This document shows positions 28,140-37,609 of a stretch of 64,000 bases of DNA, in pieces. A program made the translations under genes and the position numbers. Under the pieces are notes generated by a model that did no database searches, was not told where the DNA came from, and was given only the letters and a program-made list of their open reading frames with translations. How positions within the stretch are numbered: position 1 is the first letter of the stretch; each line of letters begins with the position of its first letter. Source of the stretch: Verrucomicrobiota bacterium (GTDB lineage: Bacteria > Verrucomicrobiota > Verrucomicrobiia > CAIQCK01); assembly GCA_026397915.1 (NCBI GenBank), contig JAPLTX010000008.1, positions 124,001 to 188,000 of the forward strand, read 5' to 3'.

Positions 28140-30476
28140 TTATGGCGCCAGCAAATCTTTCGACAAACTGTGGTTCCGGATGAACACAATGAGGCACGTT
28201 TCGAAAGACGGCGTTTGCAGCCTCAGCGTGCCTTTCTCGCGATCCACGACGACGGTATCCTTCAACAGGATGGGCTGCGCACCAGCGTTCATCTCTGGCG
28301 TGACATAGCCCGCTTGCACGTCGTGGCCGCGCCAGGAATCGGGCAAGTGGATCGTTGTCGTGATAGCCGGCGCGGGACGGAGGGTATCCGTTTCAACGGC
28401 GAGGTCGCAGTTGTTGAAGTCGAGTGTGAGCAGCGGGCCGGCTTTGTCGGTGCCGAGGTTGAGGTTGACGCCGACGGTGGCGGGCGCGTCGGTTTCGATG
28501 CGTGGCTTGAAGCCGGACCAGTCGAGCAACTCCGCCATGCGTCGCGCAGCGGCAGCGTCGCGGTCTTTTCGCCAGTAGGTCACGCCCGGCTTGTCGGTGA
28601 CGATTCTCGCGCCGAGCAGCGAGAAGGCTTTCTCGCGCGGCGCGAGATAGCGTTCCGGGCCGTAGCGCGTGCCGGTCTGGCCGGTGGCGACGAGGCGGCC
28701 GCCTGACGCGGCGTAGCGGCGGAGTTCGCTGAGTTGCGCGTCGGTGAGCGTCATCACGGATGGCAGGACGACGATGGGATAGCGCGCGAGATTCTTCGCG
28801 GTCAGGTCCTGTTGGAGCACCACGTCCCACTGGCGGTGCGTGTCACCGAGAAATTCGCACCAGCCGGAGTATTCATCCACGAACTTGTCCATCACGGGAT
28901 TGAAGACGTTCATCGAGGCGATCTCCGACCACGCGGAGTGGACGACGGCGACGTCGGCGAGGTAACGGCGGTGACTCAGGCGCGGGGCGTGGGCGCGGAT
29001 GAATCGGTTGACGAAGCCGGCGCTCTGCGGCGTGCCGGGCGAGTAGCCGTCGAGATACCAATGACCAAAGTCGGGCAAGCCGCGGTTGGCGAGGCAGTCG
29101 AACGCGAGAACCTTGTGCAGGTTCTCGTGGCCCGCGCCGGACTTGTCTTTGCTGACGTAGATGCTCGGCCAGCAGAACGGCGCGTCGGAGATGGCCGCGC
29201 CGAGCCGGGTGACGTAGCCGACGCGGCCTTTCGGCGGCAGGCCCATCGGCCGCATGCCCCAGAAGCCATGCACCGTGCTCCACTCGAAGTGCGCAATGTC
29301 GCACGCGCCTTTCATCAGCGCGCCACCCATCGGGAACGGGATGGTGTTGCCGAAGATGGCGCAATCGAGGTTCTCCTGCCGCGCAGACTTCTTTGCGGCG
29401 GCGTAGAACGCGCGATGATACGCCTGCGCAGTCTCGACCTTGTTGATGCAGTAACAGAGCCAGACCGGGTCTTCGGTCCACTTCGGGTTCATGATGTGCC
29501 ATCGCTTGCCGCGCGTCTCGAACGGCTTGTCGCGGATGTAGGCGGCGATGTCGAACGTCGCGATGTCCGCAATGCCCATCCGCTCCAGTTCGGCGCGCGT
29601 GAAATGGCGGCGCATGTAGTCGCGGAACGTGTGGAGCGACCAGAGGCCGAACGCGCAGGTGTTGGCGTGGCCGAGGTTGGTGTCGCTGAGGTTGTCCGCG
29701 TGGATGCCGTCGGGGCGAAGCTTCGAGATAATGCGTTCGATCTCGCGGCAGACGTAATCGCGCATCTGCGGGTTGGCGTAGTCCACGTCCACGAGCCGCA
29801 CCATCTGCCATCCACTCTTGCCCTGCGTGTCGGCGGGGCCGGACTGCTTGCTGCTGAGTTTCGCCAGCCCGCTACGTTCTGCGATGTCCTCGGTGATGGC
29901 CGAATTGCTGGAGTAATCGTAGCTCCACTTGCCGTCGAGGCCGCGCCGCGCGAGCACGGCGTAAAGGTCGTCGGCGGGCTTGCCGTCGGGCGTCGTGAAC
30001 GGCTTCAGATGATAAGCCTTCGCGCTGGGAAACGGTGCCCAAGACACGTTGCGCATGAATGCCTCCAGTCCGAACCATCGCGCAGTGAGCGGCTCCTTGC
30101 CCTTCCACCACGGCAACGACCAGCCCGTGTGCTTCATCTTGCCGTCGTCAGTGAAGAAGCCCGCGTAGTCGCCAACTTCACCGAGGTCATAATAGACGAT
30201 GCGTTTGACGCCGGCCTGCCGGAGTTTCTCCCGACCGGCGTTGAGCGTGCCGTATTGTTCCTGCGCGTCGAGGAACCAGAAGCCATACCAGCCAAGCGTG
30301 CTGATGCCGCGCGCCGCGCCGGGCTGGATCGTTTCCAATCCCTCCGCACGCAGGCCGATGCTGGCGACGGGCGTGTATTCATGCCACCACGGTTCTGCAG
30401 CGGTGGCAGCACGCGCGCAAAGCAAAGCCAGCCAAAGGACGCCGGCTTGCAGAGCGCGCTTCCAAAAAGGCAACAT
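28140..30476 (-). CDS. Putative secreted glycoside hydrolase with TIM-barrel and amidotransferase-like domains
   Basis: A 778-residue protein with signal peptide (G-V-L-W-L-A-L-L-C-A-R-A). Residues 50-400 look like a TIM barrel: V-K-R-I-V-Y-Y-D-L-G-E, R-P-D-G-I-H-A-D-N-L and H-F-E-W-S-T-V carry possible acidic catalytic residues. A stretch near 530-590 (Y-P-I-V-V-L-P-S-V and Y-A-A-S-G-G-R-L-V-A-T-G) is a beta-galactosidase-trimerisation or amidotransferase-like domain, as in hypothetical glycosyl hydrolase 6 proteins. A C-terminal beta domain follows. It starts 7 bases after the fucosidase gene, in the same operon. The substrate is unknown. Confidence 0.65.
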   Translation of the reverse strand: MLPFWKRALQAGVLWLALLCARAATAAEPWWHEYTPVASIGLRAEGLETIQPGAARGISTLGWYGFWFLDAQEQYGTLNAGREKLRQAGVKRIVYYDLGEVGDYAGFFTDDGKMKHTGWSLPWWKGKEPLTARWFGLEAFMRNVSWAPFPSAKAYHLKPFTTPDGKPADDLYAVLARRGLDGKWSYDYSSNSAITEDIAERSGLAKLSSKQSGPADTQGKSGWQMVRLVDVDYANPQMRDYVCREIERIISKLRPDGIHADNLSDTNLGHANTCAFGLWSLHTFRDYMRRHFTRAELERMGIADIATFDIAAYIRDKPFETRGKRWHIMNPKWTEDPVWLCYCINKVETAQAYHRAFYAAAKKSARQENLDCAIFGNTIPFPMGGALMKGACDIAHFEWSTVHGFWGMRPMGLPPKGRVGYVTRLGAAISDAPFCWPSIYVSKDKSGAGHENLHKVLAFDCLANRGLPDFGHWYLDGYSPGTPQSAGFVNRFIRAHAPRLSHRRYLADVAVVHSAWSEIASMNVFNPVMDKFVDEYSGWCEFLGDTHRQWDVVLQQDLTAKNLARYPIVVLPSVMTLTDAQLSELRRYAASGGRLVATGQTGTRYGPERYLAPREKAFSLLGARIVTDKPGVTYWRKDRDAAAARRMAELLDWSGFKPRIETDAPATVGVNLNLGTDKAGPLLTLDFNNCDLAVETDTLRPAPAITTTIHLPDSWRGHDVQAGYVTPEMNAGAQPILLKDTVVVDREKGTLRLQTPSFETCLIVFIRNHSLSKDLLAP

Positions 30477-30483
30477 CGAAAAC

Positions 30484-33400
30484 CTACTTCACCGGCTTCA
30501 GGACGAGCGCGCTGAGGTTGAACGGCTGCCAGCCGTTCTTGACCGGCTTGACGGTGAGCAACACTTTGCCGGTGGCGCTAATCTCGATGGTGCCGAGCTT
30601 GACGGTCTTGTATTTGTTGTAGTCGCCTGTCTTCGGCGCGGCGGCTTCGAGCTTGGAATTGCCAACGCTCACAGTGAATTTGCCGCTGCCCTGCGCGGCG
30701 ATGTCGGCGCTGACCTCGAACTTGCCGGGCTGCGTGACCTTGAACTGCCACTCGATCCACTCCGTCGGGTCCACCCAGAAGCCAATGTTGCCTTCAGCGG
30801 CCTTGAGCATGCCTTTGCGGTGGGCGTGCTCGACCTTGAGCTTCTTGCCGTGGAGGATTACGTCTTCGGTGGTGAGCGTGATCGTGCCGTCGGCGGCTTG
30901 GGAGGGAAGCGGCTGCTCGATGTCGAGCGCGCCTTTCACTTTGAGCACGACCACGGAGCAGATCGGGTCGGGCGCGGTGGCGGGGACGGTAATGGTGACG
31001 CCTTCGTTGCCGGGCGTCACGTTGAGCTTCTTGCCACTGGCGAGCAGGCTCGCGGACTCGACGGCGTTCTTCAAACCGGGGACGAGCAGCTTGCCATCGG
31101 CGGGCCAGTCAAAGACGTGGAGGTAAAGCATCGCACCGCCGGCGTCGAGTTTCTTCGTGCAGCGGCCCCACGCGAGGCGCTTGAACGGGCTGGCGCTGGT
31201 GGCGTAGATGGCTTCGCTGTTGACCTTCATCCACTTGCCGACTTCCTTCAACCGCTCGATGCTCGGCGCGGGGATGCAACCCTCGGCAGTCGGGCCGACG
31301 TTGAGGAGGTAGTTGCCGCCTTTGCTGGCGATGTCCGCGAGGTTGCGGATAAGCGTCTCGACGGGTTTCCAGTGGTCGTCATAGCTCTTGAACCCCCACG
31401 TGTCGTTCATCGTCATGCACGTCTCCCAGTCGCGGCCGGGATAACCCGTGGCGGGGATGTGCTGCTCCGGTGTCTCGGTGTCGCCTTTGTAGCCGCCGCC
31501 GAGACGGTTGTTGTGGATGATGCCGGGCTTGAGTTTCAGCAGCGGCAGCAGCTTTTCGGCGCGCTCAGGCGTCATGTCCTTCGGCGTGTCCCACCAGAGC
31601 ACGGCGGGGAATTCGCCGTAGCGGGTGAGAATCTCGCGCACCTGCGGCGCGGCGACCTTGCGGATGTATTCGGTCATGTCGCCGTCCTGCGCCGGGTCCC
31701 AATGCCCGCGCGCCGCGGCCCCGCCGGGGTTGTTCCAGTCCTGCGCCTGCGAATAGTAGAAGCCCAGCTTGAGGCCGTGCTTGCGGCACGCCTCGGCGAG
31801 CGGCTTCAGCAAATCCTTGCCGTAGGGCGTGGCCTTCACGACGTTCCAGTCGCTCGCCTTTGAGTCGAACAGCGCGAAGCCGTCGTGGTGCTTGGAGGTG
31901 ATGACGATGTATTTCATGCCGGCTTCCTTCGCCAGCTTCACCCACTCGTCGGCGTTGTATTTCACCGGGTTGAATTGCTTGGCAAACTCGCGATACTCGG
32001 TGACGGGAATCTTGCCGTTGTGCATGATCCACTCGCCAATGCCCTTGATCTGCTCGCCCTTGTAGGTGCCGGCGGGCACGGCATAGACGCCCCAGTGGAT
32101 GAACATGCCGAACCGCGCCTCGCGCCACCAGTTCATGCGCGCGTCGCGCTGTTCCTTCGTCTCGTCGGCGTAAGGATCGGGTTTCACGATCTTCGGCGCG
32201 CCGGCGATGTCGAGCGCGACAACCGTGGTGATCTTGTCGGGCGCTTCGGCGGGCAACGCGAGGGTGACGCAGTTCTCGCCGGCGGTCGCGTCGAGCGACT
32301 TGCCGCCGTCAAGCAGGCACACCTTCACCGGCTTGTTCGCGAGGCCGGAGAGGACGAGTTTGCCGTCCTTCGGCCAATCGAAGACGTGCAGGTAAAGCCG
32401 CGTGTTGCCGTCGTCGAGCTTCTTCTGCGTGCAACGGCCCCACGCGAGCGACTCGAATGGACTGGCCTGCGTCGCATGGATGGCCTCGCCGTTCTTCTTC
32501 ATCCACGCGCCGATGGCGTGCATAGACTTGATGCTCTCCTCCGGCACGCTGCCGTCGCCCTTGGGGCCGATGTTGAGGAGGTAGTTGCCGCCCTTGCTGG
32601 CGATGTCCACGAGGTTGCGGATGAGCGTCTCGTCGGACTTCCACGCGTGATCGTGCTCGCTGAAACCCCACGTCGTGTTCAGCGTCATGCACGTCTCCCA
32701 ATCCACACCCGGCATGCCGGTCGCCGGGATGTGCTGCTCCGGCGTGATGAAGTCGCCGTATTTCGAGTCGAGCCGCGGGATGTAGCCCTCAGTGCCCATG
32801 CCCGACCAGCCTGCCTCGGGGTCGCGGAACAGGCGGTTGTTCATGATGATCGCCGGCTGCTTCGCGCGCACCTGCTTCATCAGGTCGAACGCCCGCCACG
32901 CCTCGTCGCCTTGGAAATCCTGCGAACTGTAATCCCACCAGAGCACGTCCACGTTGCCGTAGTTGGAAACCAACTCGTTGACCTGCTTGTGCAAGTAGTC
33001 CACGTATTTCGAGTGGTCGCGCTCGCCGTTGGGATACGGCTTGCCCTTGAGCGGATGCGGAAGCTGCTTCGATTTCCCGTAAGCGTATTGGTCGTGGTGC
33101 CAGTCAATGACCGAGTGATAGAAGCCGACGCGCAGTCCCTCGGCGCGGCAGGCCTCGACAATCTCCTTCACGAGATCGCGATGCAGCTTCGAACCGGCGT
33201 TGTAGTCGCCCGCCTTCGACTTGAACAAACCGAACCCCTCGTGATGCTTCGTGGTGAAAACCAGATAGCGGCAACCGGCCTCCTTCGCGAGCCGCGCCCA
33301 CTCGCGCGCAAAGCCCGGCGTCGGCTTGAACTTCGGGATGGCCGCCTTCGCATAAGTGTCGGTGTCCACCTTCACGCGCTGCTGGATCCACTCCATGCCG

Positions 33401-33624
33401 CCGGTCTTGCCGACGGGCTTGCCCTCCCAAGTGCCCGCCATGCCCGAATACAACCCCCAGTGGACAAACATGCCGAACCGCGCGTTGCGCCACCATTTCA
33501 TCCGCGCGTCGCGCTGCGCGGAAGTTTCGGTTCCCGAAGTCGCAACGGGAGCTTTGGGCGACGGCGGAGTGTGCTGACAACCAACCAGACAGATCAGTCC
33601 AAGAAGAACGATGGTTCGGCGCAT
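30484..33624 (-). CDS. Double-domain alpha-L-fucosidase (two GH29 modules), lipoprotein
   Basis: A 1046-residue polypeptide with a lipoprotein signal (L-V-G-C, Cys16). Two GH29 catalytic domains lie in tandem, at about 35-470 and 485-905. Each has W-W-R-x-A-R-F-G-M-F, T-K-H-H-x-G-F, a V-L-W-W-D strand (Asp231 and Asp679, the expected nucleophiles), P-E-Q-H-I-P-A-T-G and G-N-Y-L-L-N-x-G-P. A carbohydrate-binding-like C-terminal domain follows, from about 930. Both domains look intact, so two active sites in one chain are expected. Role: release of L-fucose at the outer membrane. The start is at ATG 33624, where AAAGGAAACC precedes. Single-domain GH29 proteins are the rule, so the duplication is notable. 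Confidence 0.9.
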   Translation of the reverse strand: MRRTIVLLGLICLVGCQHTPPSPKAPVATSGTETSAQRDARMKWWRNARFGMFVHWGLYSGMAGTWEGKPVGKTGGMEWIQQRVKVDTDTYAKAAIPKFKPTPGFAREWARLAKEAGCRYLVFTTKHHEGFGLFKSKAGDYNAGSKLHRDLVKEIVEACRAEGLRVGFYHSVIDWHHDQYAYGKSKQLPHPLKGKPYPNGERDHSKYVDYLHKQVNELVSNYGNVDVLWWDYSSQDFQGDEAWRAFDLMKQVRAKQPAIIMNNRLFRDPEAGWSGMGTEGYIPRLDSKYGDFITPEQHIPATGMPGVDWETCMTLNTTWGFSEHDHAWKSDETLIRNLVDIASKGGNYLLNIGPKGDGSVPEESIKSMHAIGAWMKKNGEAIHATQASPFESLAWGRCTQKKLDDGNTRLYLHVFDWPKDGKLVLSGLANKPVKVCLLDGGKSLDATAGENCVTLALPAEAPDKITTVVALDIAGAPKIVKPDPYADETKEQRDARMNWWREARFGMFIHWGVYAVPAGTYKGEQIKGIGEWIMHNGKIPVTEYREFAKQFNPVKYNADEWVKLAKEAGMKYIVITSKHHDGFALFDSKASDWNVVKATPYGKDLLKPLAEACRKHGLKLGFYYSQAQDWNNPGGAAARGHWDPAQDGDMTEYIRKVAAPQVREILTRYGEFPAVLWWDTPKDMTPERAEKLLPLLKLKPGIIHNNRLGGGYKGDTETPEQHIPATGYPGRDWETCMTMNDTWGFKSYDDHWKPVETLIRNLADIASKGGNYLLNVGPTAEGCIPAPSIERLKEVGKWMKVNSEAIYATSASPFKRLAWGRCTKKLDAGGAMLYLHVFDWPADGKLLVPGLKNAVESASLLASGKKLNVTPGNEGVTITVPATAPDPICSVVVLKVKGALDIEQPLPSQAADGTITLTTEDVILHGKKLKVEHAHRKGMLKAAEGNIGFWVDPTEWIEWQFKVTQPGKFEVSADIAAQGSGKFTVSVGNSKLEAAAPKTGDYNKYKTVKLGTIEISATGKVLLTVKPVKNGWQPFNLSALVLKPVK

Positions 33625-33693
33625 AAGGTTTCCTTTCTTCAAGCGCGGGCAGACTACCGCATCTCCCACCGCTGACAACGAGAAAAGCGGCGG

Positions 33694-33768
33694 AGTGGGG
33701 TGAGCTTCCAAGCTCGCCCACCGTGCTCACATCAACAACGCCGGGCGAGCTTGGAAGCTCGCCCCACT
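33694..33768. repeat. REPIN-like inverted repeat (two REP hairpins head to head)
   Basis: Arms of 27 bases at 33694-33720 and 33742-33768 are inverted copies, 25 of 27 identical, separated by 21 bases. Each arm starts with GTGG and contains its own short palindrome GAGCTT/AAGCTC, which is the pattern of REP sequences with a GTRG head. The second arm reaches the stop codon of the transporter gene (33768-33770). No RAYT transposase is visible here. Confidence 0.7.
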
Positions 33769-34667
33769 TAAGGGCCGCCCGCCGCTTCCGCCGGGCGCGG
33801 CCTGAACAACGCCACCAGCAGCACGCCCGCCAACACGAGGAGGCAACCGGCCAGTTGGCGTCCGCCGGGAAACGCGCCGAGGAATGCGAAACCATACAGC
33901 GCCGCGAACACCGGCTCGCTGTTGCGCAAGATCGCGACCTTCGAGAAATCCATGTAACGCAGCGCGGCGAAGTAGCAGACGAAACTCAGGAACGGCCCCA
34001 GCAGCGCGCCGACCGCGACCATCGCCAGAGGAAGAGGCGGCGCGTCGGCGTTGAAGCGCCGCGTGACCAGCGCGTAGGCGGCCGCCAGCGCGAGCGAACC
34101 CATGCAGCGCACGGCGACCATCAGCCCCACATCCACGTCGGGGTCGGCGCGTTTGGCGAGCCAGTTGGAAACCACACCGAGCATCGCCGAGAGCACCATC
34201 ACCAACGCGCCCACACCGATGGCGGCGCCGCCACGGTAATAGATCACCGCCAGCCCCGCCACCACCAGCGCGAAGCCGGCCCATTCCATCTGGTTCAGGC
34301 GTTCCTTGAGCGTGACGATGCCCAGCAGCACGGAGAAGACAAGCTCCGTCCGGTAGCAGATCGCGGAAATGGCGGGGTCGAGACAGCCGACGCCGGCGAA
34401 GAAAAGCAGGTTCGAGACAGCGCCCAGCGCCGCCATCGGCATCAACGCGCGGGCGTGCCGGGCCAGTTCCGGGAAGAAACCGGACCGTTTGCTGACGATC
34501 TGATGCCCCACCGACAACACGGTGCCTGCGGCGAACCACAGGAAGAAGAACGTCTCAAGGTTCAAGCCGCCGAGCGCGATCTTCGCGGTGATGTAGTTGG
34601 TCGCCACCAACGCGGTCGAAGCCACCGCGAGAACCACGCCACGAGCATGGGGTTGACGAACGCTCAT
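33768..34667 (-). CDS. EamA-family (DMT superfamily) transporter
   Basis: A 299-residue inner-membrane protein with about ten hydrophobic segments arranged as two EamA repeats. The pattern A-x-S-T-A-L-V-A-T-N-Y near the start and R-N-S-E-P-V-F-A-A-L-Y-G in the second half are usual for this drug/metabolite transporter group. Transported substrate unknown. ATG 34667 is preferred over the GTG at 34673 which directly abuts the xseA stop. It follows xseA closely enough to be in its operon. Its stop lies inside the end of a repeat, which may act as the transcription end. Confidence 0.82.
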   Translation of the reverse strand: MSVRQPHARGVVLAVASTALVATNYITAKIALGGLNLETFFFLWFAAGTVLSVGHQIVSKRSGFFPELARHARALMPMAALGAVSNLLFFAGVGCLDPAISAICYRTELVFSVLLGIVTLKERLNQMEWAGFALVVAGLAVIYYRGGAAIGVGALVMVLSAMLGVVSNWLAKRADPDVDVGLMVAVRCMGSLALAAAYALVTRRFNADAPPLPLAMVAVGALLGPFLSFVCYFAALRYMDFSKVAILRNSEPVFAALYGFAFLGAFPGGRQLAGCLLVLAGVLLVALFRPRPAEAAGGP

Positions 34668-34673
34668 CGCCAC

Positions 34674-36032
34674 TCACGCCACGTCCGATTCGATCTCGCC
34701 TTCGCGCAGCCGCGTGCGGACGCGCTCGCCCTTGCGGACCTGCGCCGCCGCCGTGAGCACTTTGCCGTCGCTGGCGCGCGTGGTGATGCTGTAGCCGCGG
34801 TTCAGCACGTTCTGCGGACTGAGCAGCGCCAGCCGGCCGCTCAGTTCTTTCAGCGCATGCTGCCGATCCTGCCGCCAACTCTTCAAAGCGTGCGCCTGCC
34901 GCTCGCACAGGTTCTCCAGCCGCTGGCGATACTGCGCCACTCGCGCCGTCGGGCTGAGCCGCGCCAACTGCTCGCCGAGAATCTCGATCCGTCCGTGCCG
35001 CGCGCTGAGCCATTGCTCCGCTGCGTTCTCGATGGAGGCCAGCGCGTCATCCACGCGCTGCTGATACTGTCGCACCAGTTCCGCTGGCCGGCGGAAAACG
35101 TAGCTCGTCGCCGCCAATTCCAGCCGGTGCTTCAGCGCGTTGAGCGCCGTCTCCGTCTCGCGCTCCAGCCGCTGGCCGAGGGCCGCGACGGTTTCGACAA
35201 GCTCCAGCCGCTGCTTCACGACCAGTTCCGCCGCCGCGCTCGGTGTCGGCGCGCGCAGGTCGGCCACGAAATCGCAGATGGTAAAATCAATCTCGTGCCC
35301 CACCGCCGAGATCGTCGGAATCTTCGAGCGCGCCACGGCGCGCGCAACGACTTCTTCGTTGAACGCCCAAAGGTCCTCGATGGAGCCACCGCCGCGCGTC
35401 ACAATCAACACGTCCAACGATAGGCGGCCTGATTCGTTCAACGTGTTGAGTTCGTCCACCGCTGCTGCGATTTCCGCCGCCGCGCCGTCGCCCTGCACGC
35501 GCGTCGGGGCGATGACAATGTGGATGTTCGGGAACCGGCGCTCGATGATGTTCAGGATGTCACGGATGGCCGCGCCGGTGGGCGACGTGACGATGCCGAT
35601 GTGCTCCGGATACGCCGGGATCGGCTTTTTGCGCGCCGCGTCAAATAGTCCCTCCGCCGCCAGCTTCTGCTTGAGCTGCTCGAACGCGAGCTGCAGCGCG
35701 CCGTAGCCCTTCGGCTCCATCCGCCGCGCGATGAGCTGATACTGTCCGCGCGCCTCATAGACGCTCAACTCGCCGAACACCACGATCTGCAAGCCGTCGC
35801 CGAGTTTGAACTTCAGCGATGCCGCGTTGCCGCGGAACATGACAACCGAAAGCTGCGCCCCGGCGTCCTTGAGCGTGAAATAGAGATGCCCGCTCGCCTG
35901 CGCGCGGAAGTTGGAGATTTCACCCTCGACCCAGACTTCGCCGATCTCCGTTTCCAGCAGTTCGCGCACCTCGCGCGTCAGTTCAGTGACGGTATAAATC
36001 TTCGGCTGGCCTGGCGTCACAGCGTCGGCCAT
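34674..36032 (-). CDS. xseA: Exodeoxyribonuclease VII large subunit
   Basis: A protein of about 452 residues. The N-terminal OB fold has W-V-E-G-E-I-S-N-F and G-H-L-Y-F-T-L-K-D; the catalytic core has P-E-H-I-G-I-V-T-S-P-T-G-A-A-I-R-D and a G-G-G-S-I-E-D-L-W-x-F-N signature; a long coiled region follows. It degrades single-stranded DNA with the small subunit XseB, not present here. The start is uncertain: GTG at 36101 or 36065 would lengthen it, ATG 36032 has GAGG in front. The upstream bases 36069-36110 hold repeats of GTGACAG/GTGATAG about 9-10 bases apart. Confidence 0.93.
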   Translation of the reverse strand: MADAVTPGQPKIYTVTELTREVRELLETEIGEVWVEGEISNFRAQASGHLYFTLKDAGAQLSVVMFRGNAASLKFKLGDGLQIVVFGELSVYEARGQYQLIARRMEPKGYGALQLAFEQLKQKLAAEGLFDAARKKPIPAYPEHIGIVTSPTGAAIRDILNIIERRFPNIHIVIAPTRVQGDGAAAEIAAAVDELNTLNESGRLSLDVLIVTRGGGSIEDLWAFNEEVVARAVARSKIPTISAVGHEIDFTICDFVADLRAPTPSAAAELVVKQRLELVETVAALGQRLERETETALNALKHRLELAATSYVFRRPAELVRQYQQRVDDALASIENAAEQWLSARHGRIEILGEQLARLSPTARVAQYRQRLENLCERQAHALKSWRQDRQHALKELSGRLALLSPQNVLNRGYSITTRASDGKVLTAAAQVRKGERVRTRLREGEIESDVA

Positions 36033-36172
36033 CGCCTCGAATTCATCTTGCTCGGCATCGCTCACAGACGTGACGCTATCACAACTGTCACGACCTGTCA
36101 CGGTGGCGGGTAATCACGACAAACGCTTTGCTCTTTCGCGAAACGTCGTTAGGATGCTGGCTGACGCGCATT

Positions 36173-37570
36173 ATGAACAAGACGTTGATCGCAAAAGCCA
36201 TTCCGCTTATCGCGGCGTTTCTCGCCGGCGCGGCGGTTGTGTTTTGGTTCTTCGGAAGCGACGGCGGAGGATTGAAGGAGAGGCTGCCAGGCGAGGATCG
36301 CGCGGAGGGCGAGGCGGCGGCGGCCAGCGGCCCTGCGAAGTGGGAAGGCAAACTGGTCAAGGGCAGCGGTGTGCCGGCAAATCTTAACGGCGTCTGGCCG
36401 CGTTTCCGCGGGCCGAACTGGGACAACATCAGCACCGAACAAACGCCGCTCGCGAAGAACTGGCCCGCGAGCGGTCCAAAGGCACTCTGGAAGATGGATG
36501 TCGGCGAAGGTTTTGCCGGCGTGGCGATCTGGAAAGGGCGCGTGTTCCTGCTCGACTATGATCGCGAAGGGAAAGCCGACGCGCTGCGCTGCCTGTCGCT
36601 TGCCGACGGCCAGGAAATCTGGCGCTACACCTACCCTTCCAAGATCAAGCGCAACCACGGCATGTCGCGCACGATCCCGACGGTGACCGATAAATACGTC
36701 ATCTCGATCGGCCCGAAATGCCAGGTGCTCTGTGTGGACACTGCCACAGGCGAATTCCGCTGGGAGCTGAACCTGGTCCGTGAGTTCAACACAGAAGTGC
36801 CACCGTGGTATGCCGGCCAGTGCCCGTTTGTGGACGGCGACCGGCTCATCCTCGGCGCGGGCGGCAACGCGCTGGTCGTCGCGGTAGATTGCACCACGGG
36901 CAAGGTCATCTGGAAATCGCCCAACCCGCGCCGTTGGCAAATGACGCACTCCTCCATTGCGCCGATGGAGTTCAAGGGCCAGCGCATGTATGTCTATTGC
37001 GGCAGCGGCGGTGTCGCGGGCGTCTCGGCAGCGGACGGCGCGATTCTGTGGGAGACGCGCGACTGGAAAATCAGCATCGCCAACATTCCGACGCCCGTGC
37101 CGGTCGGCGACGGGCGCGTGTTTCTCTCCGGCGGCTACGACGCGGGCAGCATGCTGCTCCAGGTGAAGGAAGCCGGCGGCAAATTGTCGGCGGAGCCGCT
37201 GTTCCGTCTGAAGGCGGCGGTGTTCGGCGCGACGCAACAGACGCCGATCTTTTTTCAAAACCACATCTTCGGCGTGCGGCCCGACGGCCAACTGGTTTGC
37301 CTCGACCTCAACGGCAAGGTCGTCTGGGCTAGTGGCGGCAAGAACAAGTTCGGCAGCGCACCGTTCATGATCGCGCAGGGAATGATCTACGTGATGAACG
37401 ACAACGGCACGCTCACACTCGCCGAAGCCAACACCACCGCCTACAAACAGCTCGCGCGCGCCCAAGTGCTCGAAGGCCCCGACGCGTGGGGGCCGCCGGC
37501 GCTGGCCGACGGCAGGCTCATTGTGCGCGACTTGAACAAGATGGTCTGTCTGGACGTCGCCGCGCACTGA
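36173..37570 (+). CDS. PQQ-like beta-propeller repeat protein, membrane anchored
   Basis: A 465-residue protein. Residues 8-27 form a membrane segment (signal anchor), followed by a Gly/Glu-rich linker. W-P-R-F-R-G-P-N-W-D-N and repeated motifs W-K-M-D-V-G-E-G-F, G-Q-E-I-W-R-Y, G-K-V-I-W-K-S-P-N and G-A-I-L-W-E are PQQ-type blades, of the outer-membrane-assembly-like/quinoprotein propellers common in Verrucomicrobia. No PQQ-binding or dehydrogenase domain is seen. The role is unclear; likely a periplasmic scaffold or a binding protein. The true start is ATG 36173, not the upstream ATG that precedes it. Confidence 0.85.
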   Translation: MNKTLIAKAIPLIAAFLAGAAVVFWFFGSDGGGLKERLPGEDRAEGEAAAASGPAKWEGKLVKGSGVPANLNGVWPRFRGPNWDNISTEQTPLAKNWPASGPKALWKMDVGEGFAGVAIWKGRVFLLDYDREGKADALRCLSLADGQEIWRYTYPSKIKRNHGMSRTIPTVTDKYVISIGPKCQVLCVDTATGEFRWELNLVREFNTEVPPWYAGQCPFVDGDRLILGAGGNALVVAVDCTTGKVIWKSPNPRRWQMTHSSIAPMEFKGQRMYVYCGSGGVAGVSAADGAILWETRDWKISIANIPTPVPVGDGRVFLSGGYDAGSMLLQVKEAGGKLSAEPLFRLKAAVFGATQQTPIFFQNHIFGVRPDGQLVCLDLNGKVVWASGGKNKFGSAPFMIAQGMIYVMNDNGTLTLAEANTTAYKQLARAQVLEGPDAWGPPALADGRLIVRDLNKMVCLDVAAH

Positions 37571-37609
37571 ACAACCATGATCATCTGAGGATTGAGAGAT
37601 AAGAGCGCG

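Noticed and set aside
28734..30515. 593-codon plus-strand frame opposite the putative glycosidase
   Set aside because: Shadow; the minus-strand gene has a signal peptide and sits 7 bases after the fucosidase gene.
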